Positions 1 through 6,183 of a stretch of 8,134 bases of DNA are shown piece after piece (position 1 is the first letter of the stretch; every line of letters begins with the position of its first letter). The notes under the pieces are model-generated. The model did not search any database. It was not told where the DNA came from and saw only the letters and a program-made list of their open reading frames with translations. Position numbers and translations under genes: made by a program. The DNA is from Clostridiales bacterium (GTDB lineage Bacteria; Bacillota_A; Clostridia; Oscillospirales; Acutalibacteraceae): the NCBI GenBank assembly GCA_009774735.1, contig VSOH01000057.1, forward strand, positions 1-8,134, in the 5' to 3' direction.

Positions 1-6
1 AAATAT

Positions 7-618
7 ATGATTGCAATTATAGATTATGGCGCAGGCAACCTTTCAAGTGTGAAAAAAGCGCTTGATTATCTTGGTGCTGAAAGTGAAATAACACAGGATA
101 GAGATAAGATTTTGTCAGCTTCTCACGTTATACTGCCGGGTGTAGGCTCATTTGGTGATGCGATGAATTCAATGGCAGAGCGCGGTTTGGTTGATGTTGT
201 TAAAGAGGCCGCTTTAAGCGGAAAGCCTTTTCTGGGCATCTGTCTTGGCTTGCAGCTTTTGTTTGAAAGCAGTGACGAATGCCCTGAGGTTGAGGGACTT
301 GGTCTTTTAGAAGGCAGGATTGTTACAATTCCTCGTGATAATGGACTTAAGGTTCCGCATATAGGATGGAACTCTGTAAGCATTAAGCAGAAGGACAGCA
401 TTTTCAGCGGTGTTGATGATAACAGCTATTTCTATTTTGTCCATTCTTATTATTTGAAGGGAGCACAGGAGGATGTTGTTGCAGGAATTACCGAATACGG
501 TGTGCCGATAGAATGTGCAGTGCAGAAGGGTAATTTGTGTGCAGTGCAGTTTCACCCTGAAAAGAGCAGCAGTGCAGGATTGAAGCTGCTGAAAAACTTT
601 ATTGCTATGGAGGGATAA
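7..618 (+). CDS. hisH: Imidazole glycerol phosphate synthase, glutamine amidotransferase subunit HisH
   Basis: HisH hydrolyses glutamine and passes ammonia to HisF, which makes imidazole glycerol phosphate and AICAR from PRFAR in histidine synthesis; it acts in the cytoplasm as a HisH-HisF dimer. The 203-residue product is full length for the family. It is a class I (triad) amidotransferase: an N-terminal DYGAGN motif (residues 6-11), PGVGSFGDAM (44-53), the nucleophile elbow GICLGLQ with Cys79, the HisH-typical PHIGWN (117-122), and a C-terminal QFHPEKS giving catalytic His183 and Glu185. All three triad residues are present. Only 6 bases precede the start, so the ribosome site and promoter lie outside the window; the ATG fits because the family normally begins with a few hydrophobic residues before DYGxGN. 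The stop is 4 bases before the hisF ATG, which supports co-transcription and coupled translation. Confidence 0.97.
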   Translation: MIAIIDYGAGNLSSVKKALDYLGAESEITQDRDKILSASHVILPGVGSFGDAMNSMAERGLVDVVKEAALSGKPFLGICLGLQLLFESSDECPEVEGLGLLEGRIVTIPRDNGLKVPHIGWNSVSIKQKDSIFSGVDDNSYFYFVHSYYLKGAQEDVVAGITEYGVPIECAVQKGNLCAVQFHPEKSSSAGLKLLKNFIAMEG

Positions 619-622
619 GGAT

Positions 623-1378
623 ATGTATGCTAAAAGAATTATTCCCTGTCTTGATGTGAAAAACGGAAGAGTTGTTAAAGGTGTATCCTTTGTTGAGCTA
701 AGGGATGCAGGTGACCCTGTTGAGTGTGCCGCTGCTTATGACAAACAGGGTGCTGATGAATTGGTTTTACTTGATATTACTGCTACGCATGAGGGCAGAA
801 GCACGATGATTGATATTGTCAGGCGTGTAGCTGAAACCGTTTTTATTCCTTTCACTGTCGGCGGCGGTATTAAGAGCGTTGATGATTTTAAGGAATTGCT
901 TCGAGCAGGTGCAGATAAAATTTCCGTTAATTCTGCGGCAGTGAGAAATCCTGAATTGATTAATGAGGCAGCCTATAAATTCGGTTCGCAGTGTGTTGTT
1001 TGTGCTATTGATGCCAAACGAAACAAAAATGGCTGGGAGGTTTATCTCAACGGCGGCAGAATACCCACAGGTATTGATGCTGTTGAATGGGCTGTTGAAG
1101 CAGAGCGAAGGGGAGCAGGTGAAATTCTTTTAACCTCAATGGACTGTGACGGACAGAAAACAGGATACGATATTGAACTCACTCGCGCTGTCAGCGAAAG
1201 AGTTGGTATACCTGTTATTGCCTCCGGCGGAGCTGGAAAGGCAGAGCATTTTTATGATGCATTCACAGATGGTAAGGCAGATGCAGTTCTTGCCGCAAGT
1301 CTTTTCCATTTTAATGAATTGCCGATACCTGAGCTTAAAAAGTATCTTGATGAAAATAATATTTCAGTGAGAATATAA
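623..1378 (+). CDS. hisF: Imidazole glycerol phosphate synthase, cyclase subunit HisF
   Basis: HisF is the (beta/alpha)8-barrel synthase subunit that uses ammonia from HisH to convert PRFAR to imidazole glycerol phosphate plus AICAR. From the ATG at 623 the product is 251 residues, the usual family length. The catalytic acids are visible: Asp11 in IIPCLD and Asp130 in CAID. Two phosphate-binding loops are seen, VGGGIKS around residues 79-85 and ASGGAG around 200-205, plus the conserved SMDCDG near 172-177. An in-frame TTG at 602 would add seven residues, but it lies inside hisH and has no clear ribosome site. The ATG at 623 is preceded by GGAGGG (609-614) at 8 bases and gives the conserved MYAKRIIPCLD start. 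hisH precedes it directly with no hisA between. The operon ends here, so hisI/hisE are upstream of the window or elsewhere. Confidence 0.97.
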   Translation: MYAKRIIPCLDVKNGRVVKGVSFVELRDAGDPVECAAAYDKQGADELVLLDITATHEGRSTMIDIVRRVAETVFIPFTVGGGIKSVDDFKELLRAGADKISVNSAAVRNPELINEAAYKFGSQCVVCAIDAKRNKNGWEVYLNGGRIPTGIDAVEWAVEAERRGAGEILLTSMDCDGQKTGYDIELTRAVSERVGIPVIASGGAGKAEHFYDAFTDGKADAVLAASLFHFNELPIPELKKYLDENNISVRI

Positions 1379-1394
1379 TATTAAATCAAAATGT

Positions 1395-1434
1395 AAACCA
1401 CCATTGCAGACTGTATGCTTGCAATGGTGGTTTT
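1395..1434. terminator. Inverted-repeat terminator between convergent hisF and ABC permease
   Basis: A perfect 14-bp inverted repeat has arms at 1395-1408 (AAACCACCATTGCA) and 1420-1433, with an 11-base loop. It lies 17 bases after the hisF stop and 21 bases beyond the permease stop on the other strand. On the plus strand the stem runs into TTTTATAT; on the minus strand it runs into TTTACATTTTG. Both U-tracts are short, so each direction may be moderate. The position between convergent genes fits a bidirectional terminator. The hairpin is seen in the sequence; its bidirectional function is inferred. Confidence 0.8.
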
Positions 1435-1454
1435 ATATGTGTTGGGGTTAAAGC

Positions 1455-2171
1455 TTATTTGGATTTTTGTTTTTGTAAAAGTATGCTGCAAACAATTACT
1501 GCCACACAAAATACAAGGATTAGATACCATAGATTTTCAATTTTAAATCCATTATCCAAAATCAGTTTGTATCCCCAGGATGCAGGGAAAATTCGTCCTA
1601 AGATTTCAAGAAAATTCGGCAGAAAATCATTGGGGAACATAATTCCTGAAAGCATGATGGATGGTAAAAAAATAAGTTGTGCTATCATTGTCAGCTTCGC
1701 CTGATTTTTTATAGTCAGACCCAATACACTTCCAATACTCAGTGAAACAATAATGTATATAGTCAGAGCAAGAAAAAAGCTCGGAAAATGTGTCGGCAAA
1801 GCTGCATCGAACAGTATAGGAGCAAGTGTCAGTATGATGATACAGGTAATCATCAAATGAACAAATGCTGAAAGAAACATTGTGACAAGACCTAAGTATA
1901 AAGGCACACCATTTGCTTTATAAACCTTTTTAATATCACTTCCATAAGTTTCAACCAGTGATGGCGGTATTCCGATAAACGCCCCCATTGACACACCCAT
2001 CACAATCATGGATTGTATCAATGTGTTTCTCATTTCCGGCATAACAGAGGTAAAAATACCACCCATCAGAAGAAAGAAAATCAGTGGTACGATATAGCAG
2101 GTAACCAACAAGGATTTACTTCTTATATCCAATTTCCATTGTAACGCCACGCCGTATAAAAAGCCACTCAT
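1455..2171 (-). CDS. ABC-2 type transporter permease
   Basis: This is an integral membrane subunit of an ABC exporter, 238 residues long. Hydrophobic segments can be read at about residues 21-43, 51-70, 93-118, 131-153, 159-180 and 213-233, giving the six-helix pattern of ABC-2 permeases. The region around 166-180 (IFLPSIMLSGIMFP) and the following re-entrant PASW stretch resemble the conserved ABC-2 core near helix 5. There is no ATP-binding motif, so it must work with the ATPase encoded just upstream. Its ATG overlaps the ATPase stop by 4 bases (ATGA, 2168-2171), and a very strong ribosome site, GGGAGGGGAG (2176-2185), lies inside the ATPase gene. It is the last gene of the regulator-ATPase-permease operon. 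The substrate cannot be told from sequence; drug or antimicrobial peptide efflux is the usual role of such MerR-linked pairs, which is inference. Confidence 0.88.
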   Translation of the reverse strand: MSGFLYGVALQWKLDIRSKSLLVTCYIVPLIFFLLMGGIFTSVMPEMRNTLIQSMIVMGVSMGAFIGIPPSLVETYGSDIKKVYKANGVPLYLGLVTMFLSAFVHLMITCIIILTLAPILFDAALPTHFPSFFLALTIYIIVSLSIGSVLGLTIKNQAKLTMIAQLIFLPSIMLSGIMFPNDFLPNFLEILGRIFPASWGYKLILDNGFKIENLWYLILVFCVAVIVCSILLQKQKSK

Positions 2172-2983
2172 TTTTCTCCCCTCCCTGCCATTTCAATAAA
2201 ATGCTGTTCAAGTGTTCCTCTGTCAACTTTAATATCCAATAGTTCAATTTCTTTTTGTTTTAACTCGCTGAGTAAAGAAAGCAGCGTGTCTTCTATATTG
2301 TCTGTTTCAAAAGTGTCGGTTCCCTGCTGTGTTTTGATGTGGATAAAGTATTTTTTTGAGATTTTATCAGTCAGCTTAGAAGCTGTACCGCAAAATACAA
2401 TTTTTCCATCGTTCAAAATTGCAATGCGGTCACATAAGGCTTCTACTTCTGCCATATCATGGCTTGCCAATACAATTGTTTTTCCTTGTGTTTTTAGCTT
2501 TCGGATTAAATCGTGCAGTGACAGCCTGCCTTCAACATCAAGTCCCGCAGTTGGCTCATCAAGAAAAATAATATCCGGATTGCTGATAAGAGCAAGGGCG
2601 AGATGCAATCGTCTTTTTTGTCCTGTTGATAGTTGAATATATTGTTTTTGTTCAATTTCTTTTATGCCGAGAGTATCAAGCATAGAGAAATCAATTCTTG
2701 ATTTATTCCATTTTGCAAACAGTTTTATGGCTTCCATTGGTTTGATGTGGGATGGCAATGATGATGACTGTAATTGGATGCCCATTTTTCCTTTTACAGT
2801 GATTTTACCACTGTCATATTTTTTTAAGCCTTCAATACATTCGAGAGCAGTTGTTTTTCCTGCACCATTTATGCCAAGCAAGGCAAAAATTTCTCCTTGC
2901 TTAATCTGAAAATCAAGTCCTTTGAGTACAATATTATTGCCATAGTTTTTCTTTAAATCAGTGATTTGTATTGCGTCAATCAT
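2168..2983 (-). CDS. ABC transporter ATP-binding protein
   Basis: This is the cytoplasmic nucleotide-binding subunit that powers the adjacent ABC-2 permease. In its 271 residues the complete ATPase core is visible: Walker A GINGAGKTT (37-45), a Q-loop near Gln70-Gln72, the signature LSTGQKRR (118-125), Walker B IIFLDEP (138-144) with catalytic Glu143, D-loop AGLD, and H-loop SHD with His175. All key residues are intact. The order and the single ATPase domain match the CcmA-like drug/antibiotic exporter type. The last 70 residues form the extra C-terminal region common in this class. The start is supported by GAGGTGGG (2987-2994), three bases before the ATG. It overlaps the MerR gene stop by 4 bases (2980-2983) and the permease start by 4 bases, so the three proteins are almost certainly translated from one message. 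Confidence 0.94.
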   Translation of the reverse strand: MIDAIQITDLKKNYGNNIVLKGLDFQIKQGEIFALLGINGAGKTTALECIEGLKKYDSGKITVKGKMGIQLQSSSLPSHIKPMEAIKLFAKWNKSRIDFSMLDTLGIKEIEQKQYIQLSTGQKRRLHLALALISNPDIIFLDEPTAGLDVEGRLSLHDLIRKLKTQGKTIVLASHDMAEVEALCDRIAILNDGKIVFCGTASKLTDKISKKYFIHIKTQQGTDTFETDNIEDTLLSLLSELKQKEIELLDIKVDRGTLEQHFIEMAGRGEK

Positions 2984-3780
2984 TTTCCCACCTCATCAAA
3001 CGGATTTACACCAAGCCCTGAAAAATAGATTTGTAAAGCAGGTTCTAAATATTCATTTACAAGTTTTTGCTTTTCTTCCCATTCATTTGCTGCGTTATCT
3101 ATGTTTCCGATTTCTCCCAGCTTAGGGAGCATAGTCATATCTCCGCCTGTGAACTCCATAATCAAGTTCCAATATTCTTCTGTGATTTGCTGACATTTCT
3201 CGCTGTCCGGCGGAATATGATTTTTTTGAAGATTTATAATTTCATCACTCAGGCTGTTAAATCTATCTATAAAATCCAGTCCGCTGTCCTTATCAAATTT
3301 ACTGCGTATATAGTCGAGCATATTATCATCAAATTTTTTTATCAGCCAGTAATATTCGTTATTCATCTGAAGATTGACTATAATATCTGCATATTTTTTG
3401 AAGTCAACTGTTTGCATTTGCAACACTTCTGTTTTAAGCTGTTCTATTGCTGCTAAAGAAGCGGTTAATTGTTCTATTTTTTTGCGTATTCCATTTGCTT
3501 GCTCAGTAAGCGCATTTGCAACATCGTCAGGTGTTTCTAAATCGGTTAGATTATGTTTTATATCATCTAAAGAAAACCCCAATGATTTTAAAGATATAAT
3601 CTGATGAAGCATAATCAAATCTTTATCTGTATAAAGTCTGCGTCCGCCCTCGCTTTCTGCAGACGGGGAGAATAGTCCCTCTTTATCGTAGTACTGTAAA
3701 GTGCGGACAGTAACACCCATTTTCTTTGCTGCTTCGCCAACTGTCATATATCCCTGTGGTATTGCTCTGTATTTTGCCAT
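2980..3780 (-). CDS. MerR family transcriptional regulator with long C-terminal effector domain
   Basis: A DNA-binding activator/repressor that probably controls its own operon. From the ATG at 3780 it has 266 residues. The N-terminal winged helix-turn-helix is clear: YMTVGEAAKKMGVTVRTLQYYDKEGL (11-36), then GGRRLYTDKDL (45-55) and SLKSLGFSLDDI (63-74). Residues about 88-124 form the usual dimer coiled coil. The remaining 140 or so residues are acidic, helical-looking and Trp/Tyr-rich; this may be a TipAS-like ligand pocket as in TipA/Mta, but I am not sure. An ATG two codons earlier (3786) is only 2 bases from the ribosome site AAGGTG (3789-3794), whereas 3780 gives a spacing of 8, so 3780 is preferred. 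Its stop overlaps the ATPase start (ATGA). No metal-binding Cys pattern is seen, which argues against a metal sensor. Confidence 0.92.
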   Translation of the reverse strand: MAKYRAIPQGYMTVGEAAKKMGVTVRTLQYYDKEGLFSPSAESEGGRRLYTDKDLIMLHQIISLKSLGFSLDDIKHNLTDLETPDDVANALTEQANGIRKKIEQLTASLAAIEQLKTEVLQMQTVDFKKYADIIVNLQMNNEYYWLIKKFDDNMLDYIRSKFDKDSGLDFIDRFNSLSDEIINLQKNHIPPDSEKCQQITEEYWNLIMEFTGGDMTMLPKLGEIGNIDNAANEWEEKQKLVNEYLEPALQIYFSGLGVNPFDEVGK

Positions 3781-3802
3781 AATCATTTCACCTTCTGTAT
3801 AT

Positions 3803-3833
3803 ATTATAAATCATTACGTAACGTCATAAGCAA
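3803..3833 (-). promoter_or_regulatory. MerR-type promoter with 19-bp spacer for the merR-ABC operon
   Basis: On the minus strand a perfect -10 TATAAT (3803-3808) and a -35 TTGCTT (3828-3833) are separated by 19 bp (3809-3827). This lengthened spacer is the hallmark of promoters that MerR-family activators untwist. The predicted start of transcription lies about 15 bases before the start codon, leaving a short leader that carries the ribosome site AGAAGGTGA (3788-3796). The spacing and boxes are seen directly; control by the adjacent regulator is inferred. Confidence 0.8.
3813..3827. promoter_or_regulatory. Candidate MerR-family operator in the promoter spacer
   Basis: A 15-base imperfect dyad, ATTACGT-A-ACGTCAT, lies between the -35 and -10 boxes. 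Six of the seven arm positions pair, with an odd centre at 3820. MerR-family dimers bind such dyads within the spacer of their own promoter, so this is the likely operator for the regulator encoded just downstream on the minus strand. No binding data are available from the sequence. Confidence 0.65.
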
Positions 3834-3843
3834 TACTTTTTTC

Positions 3844-3884
3844 AAAAAAATACAGGAGGCAAAGAGTTTTCTTTGCCTCCTGTA
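3844..3884 (-). terminator. Rho-independent terminator of the nadBC operon
   Basis: A perfect 15-bp stem has arms at 3851-3865 and 3870-3884 (TACAGGAGGCAAAGA on the plus strand) and a 4-base loop. On the minus strand it is followed by seven T residues (3844-3850). It begins 15 bases after the nadC stop. The plus-strand side lacks a T-run, so it acts on minus-strand transcripts only. It separates nadBC from the merR operon, whose -35 box starts only 10 bases beyond the T-run. Confidence 0.93.
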
Positions 3885-3899
3885 TAATGATTCAAAATA

Positions 3900-4739
3900 T
3901 TATTCGATCGGAGTAAGATTTTTAAGGCTGATATCCATAATAGGAGCTGAGTGTGTCAGTGCACCGCAGGATACAAAATCAACGCCAACCTCGGCAATTG
4001 ATTTAAGCCTTTCTTTTGTAACATTGCCGGAGCACTCTGTTTCGGCACGTCCGTTGATGATTTCAACAGCCTTGCGCATTGTGTCATTATCCATATTATC
4101 AAGCATAATGATGTCGGCACCTGCATTTACAGCCTCTTCAACCTGTTCAAGAGTTTCTGTTTCAATTTCAATTTTACGTACAAATGGTGCATATGCCTTT
4201 GCCATTTGAATAGCCTTGGTGATTGAGCCTGCAGCACCGATATGGTTATCCTTAAGCAATACACCGTCAGAAAGATTATATCTGTGGTTTGTTGCACCGC
4301 CTACAGTTACTGCATATTTTTCAAAGGGTCGCATATTGGGCGTGGTTTTTCTTGTGTCAAGCAGTGTTGTATTTGTGCCCTCAAGCTCAGACATATACTC
4401 CTTAGTGATTGTTGCAATTCCGCTCATTCTCTGCAGATAGTTCAGTCCTGTTCTTTCACCGCTGAGGATTGCCTTGATGTCGCCGTAGATAATGCCAATC
4501 AAATCTCCGTTTTTTACACTGTCCCCATCCTTGAAGTATGCTTCAAAACGGCTTGTTTCGTCAAGCAATTCAAAGGTCCTTTTGAAAATATCAAGACCGC
4601 AGATTATACCATCCTGCTTGCAGATAAGCTCTGCCTTGCCTTGCTTGTCCTCGGGCATAACTGCATTTGTTGAAACGTCCTCAGATGTGATATCCTCTCT
4701 CAATGTGTTCCAGAGATACTGGTCAACATTGATTTTCAT
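3900..4739 (-). CDS. nadC: Nicotinate-nucleotide pyrophosphorylase (carboxylating), quinolinate phosphoribosyltransferase NadC
   Basis: NadC converts quinolinate and PRPP to nicotinate mononucleotide, CO2 and pyrophosphate, the entry of de novo synthesis into the NAD pathway. From the ATG at 4739 it has 279 residues, the usual length. Seen motifs: GERTGLNYLQRMSGIAT (94-110), the PRPP/quinolinate-binding TRKTTPNMR (129-137), GGATNHR (147-153), LLKDNH (161-166), the barrel acidic motifs EIETET (191-196) and LDN (213-215), and the C-terminal SCGALTHS. Two earlier in-frame ATGs exist. That at 4757 has AAAGGA upstream at 11 bases; that at 4769 overlaps this same AAAGGA. The 4739 start (weak GGTG, 5 bases away) gives the family-like N-terminus, so I prefer it with moderate certainty. 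All options overlap the 3' end of nadB (17, 35 or 47 bases), indicating coupled translation. Confidence 0.95.
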   Translation of the reverse strand: MKINVDQYLWNTLREDITSEDVSTNAVMPEDKQGKAELICKQDGIICGLDIFKRTFELLDETSRFEAYFKDGDSVKNGDLIGIIYGDIKAILSGERTGLNYLQRMSGIATITKEYMSELEGTNTTLLDTRKTTPNMRPFEKYAVTVGGATNHRYNLSDGVLLKDNHIGAAGSITKAIQMAKAYAPFVRKIEIETETLEQVEEAVNAGADIIMLDNMDNDTMRKAVEIINGRAETECSGNVTKERLKSIAEVGVDFVSCGALTHSAPIMDISLKNLTPIE

Positions 4740-6054
4740 TGTTACACCATTTATCATAAAAATTCTCATCCTTTCTTTTTATCTCATTCATAATAATCGC
4801 CTTAAATTCCTTTTCACGGATATCTCTTGGGGGATATGCCTTTAAATCAAGCTCAGGAATTTTAAGCTCTTTTTCGCTGTTATCTTCGGCAATAAGCTCT
4901 GCCGCTCTTTTTGCGAAAACAAGACTCTCTAAAAGCGAATTTGACGCAAGTCTGTTTTTACCGTGAACACCATTGCAGGCAGTTTCACCCACTGCGTAAA
5001 GATGCTCCATAGTGGTTTTACCGTTGATATCGGCCTTTACGCCGCCCATCATATAATGCTGTGCCGGTGTAACGGGAACCTTGTCCTTTGTTATATCATA
5101 ACCCTCGTCCATACAAGCATCAAAAATATTAGGGAATCTTTCCTTAGCCTCTTCACTGCTCATATTCGGAAGGGTGATATATACATGATCAGTGCCGAAT
5201 TTTGCCATTTCATCCACGATGGCATTCGTCACAATATCCCTTGGCTGCAGCTCATCTGTAAAACGCTCTCCGTTTTCATTGAGCAATATAGCACCCTCGC
5301 CGCGCACACTTTCACTGATTAAAAAGCGTCTGCCCTTTTTCTTGCTGTAAAGGGTTGTGGGATGAATCTGTATATAGTTCATATCCTGCAGCTCAACACC
5401 GTGCTTTAACGCGAGTGCAAAGCTGTCACCTGTAATATGGGGGAAATTTGTTGAATTTACAAACAATCCGCCTATTCCGCCTGTAGCAAGAATTATATCA
5501 CGTGCAAGTATTGCACCCATTTCACCGAACTCATCCTCACAAACAATACCCTGACATATATTGTTTTCTTCAATAAAATCAATCATTGTTGTTTGTGTGA
5601 CCAGCGTGATATTGTTTCTTTTTTTAGCAATGCTTAAAAGGGTTGCTGTAATTTCCTTTCCTGTTTCGTCCTTATGATGCAGTATTCTGTTTCTTCGGTG
5701 CGCACCCTCACGTGTGTAGTCGAAATCGCCCTCTTTATCCGTATCAAAATTAACACCGAGCTTAACGAGGGTGCCTATTACGTCTGTTGACGCTTCAATC
5801 ATTATCTTAACGGATTCAGGGTTGTTTTCATAATGCCCTGCTTTCATAGTATCCTCATAATAACAGTTAAAGTCATTAATGTCCTTTAACACACATACAC
5901 CGCCCTGAGCAAGGTAGGAATCGCATTCCTTAAGTTTTTCCTTGGTGATAAGCAGTATATCTTTATTGCTTGGCAGGCATAGGGCAGCAAACAGTCCGGC
6001 AACACCGCTGCCGACGATTACAACATCTGTTTTTATGTAGTCCTTAATATCCAT
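4723..6054 (-). CDS. nadB: L-aspartate oxidase NadB
   Basis: NadB is a cytoplasmic FAD flavoenzyme that oxidises L-aspartate to iminoaspartate, the substrate of quinolinate synthase NadA. The N-terminal Rossmann motif VVIVGSGVAGL (11-21) binds FAD. The succinate dehydrogenase/fumarate reductase-like core follows: YLAQGGV (47-53), YTREGAHRRNR (113-123), LATGGIGG (189-196), IQIHPTT (229-235), SESVRGEGA (247-255), ELQPRDIV (268-275), and GVHGKNRLASNSLLE (362-376). These contain the substrate-site Glu116, Arg272, His333 and Arg368 expected from the E. coli enzyme. At 443 residues it is about 100 shorter than E. coli NadB, ending soon after the FAD domain, so the C-terminal helical domain is reduced to a Lys/Glu-rich tail; I recall short forms like this in clostridia. 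A ribosome-like GGGAG lies 13 bases before the ATG, which is long, so initiation may be modest. Confidence 0.95.
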   Translation of the reverse strand: MDIKDYIKTDVVIVGSGVAGLFAALCLPSNKDILLITKEKLKECDSYLAQGGVCVLKDINDFNCYYEDTMKAGHYENNPESVKIMIEASTDVIGTLVKLGVNFDTDKEGDFDYTREGAHRRNRILHHKDETGKEITATLLSIAKKRNNITLVTQTTMIDFIEENNICQGIVCEDEFGEMGAILARDIILATGGIGGLFVNSTNFPHITGDSFALALKHGVELQDMNYIQIHPTTLYSKKKGRRFLISESVRGEGAILLNENGERFTDELQPRDIVTNAIVDEMAKFGTDHVYITLPNMSSEEAKERFPNIFDACMDEGYDITKDKVPVTPAQHYMMGGVKADINGKTTMEHLYAVGETACNGVHGKNRLASNSLLESLVFAKRAAELIAEDNSEKELKIPELDLKAYPPRDIREKEFKAIIMNEIKRKDENFYDKWCNNENQC

Positions 6055-6103
6055 AGCCTATATTATTCTCCCGAGTTTTTCTAATTTAGGTTATACTTAT
6101 TCT

Positions 6104-6132
6104 AATATATAATTTTTTTTTACAGTTGTCAA
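6104..6132 (-). promoter_or_regulatory. Promoter of nadBC
   Basis: On the minus strand a consensus -35 TTGACA (6127-6132) and a -10 TATATT (6104-6109) are 17 bp apart. The spacer contains nine consecutive A residues on the minus strand (6113-6121). The leader to the nadB ATG is about 40 to 45 bases. This is a good vegetative sigma-A type promoter with no other candidate nearby. Confidence 0.8.
6119..6132. promoter_or_regulatory. Possible operator dyad overlapping the nadB -35 box
   Basis: The 14 bases TTTACAGTTGTCAA form an imperfect dyad with ACA-2 bp-TGT half-sites (6122-6124 and 6127-6129) and outer TT/AA pairs; five of seven pairs match. It sits on the nadB -35 box, the usual place for repression. 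Clostridial and bacillar nad genes are often repressed by the niacin-responsive NiaR. I recall ACA/TGT half-sites for it but cannot confirm the consensus here, so this is tentative. Confidence 0.3.
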
Positions 6133-6135
6133 GTG

Positions 6136-6164
6136 TTGCCTATGGATATGAGTTATGTTAAAAT
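6136..6164 (+). promoter_or_regulatory. Possible promoter for the HAD-metallophosphoesterase pair
   Basis: On the plus strand TTGCCT (6136-6141) and TAAAAT (6159-6164) are 17 bp apart. The predicted transcript would begin about 13 bases before the ATG, just ahead of the ribosome site GGGGAAGTG (6170-6178). The -35 is imperfect and the leader short, so the call is tentative. Its -35 lies only a few bases from the divergent nadB -35. Confidence 0.4.
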
Positions 6165-6183
6165 GATTCGGGGAAGTGATAAA

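Noticed and set aside
602..622. TTG at 602 as an upstream start for hisF, adding seven residues.
   Set aside because: It lies inside hisH without a ribosome site. The ATG at 623 has GGAGGG at good spacing and gives the conserved MYAKRIIPCLD start.
1395..1434. Inverted repeat considered as a riboswitch, attachment site or insertion-sequence end.
   Set aside because: It is a single simple hairpin between two convergent stop codons with no target duplication or transposase nearby. A terminator explains it.
3067..3456. Plus-strand open frame of 129 codons opposite the merR gene.
   Set aside because: It is fully antisense to a well supported MerR gene. Its composition is that of reverse-complement coding DNA and it has no recognisable domain.
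1455..3833. The merR-ABC cassette as a recently acquired mobile island between his and nad genes.
   Set aside because: No integrase, transposase, flanking repeats or tRNA is seen, and base use looks like that of its neighbours by eye.
4242..4673. Plus-strand open frame of 143 codons opposite nadC.
   Set aside because: It is an antisense shadow of a clear nadC, Cys-rich and low in family-like motifs.
6133..6183. GTG at 6133 as an upstream start for the HAD hydrolase.
   Set aside because: The extra 17 residues overlap the divergent promoter region and precede motif I, which normally starts the protein. The ATG at 6184 has a better ribosome site.
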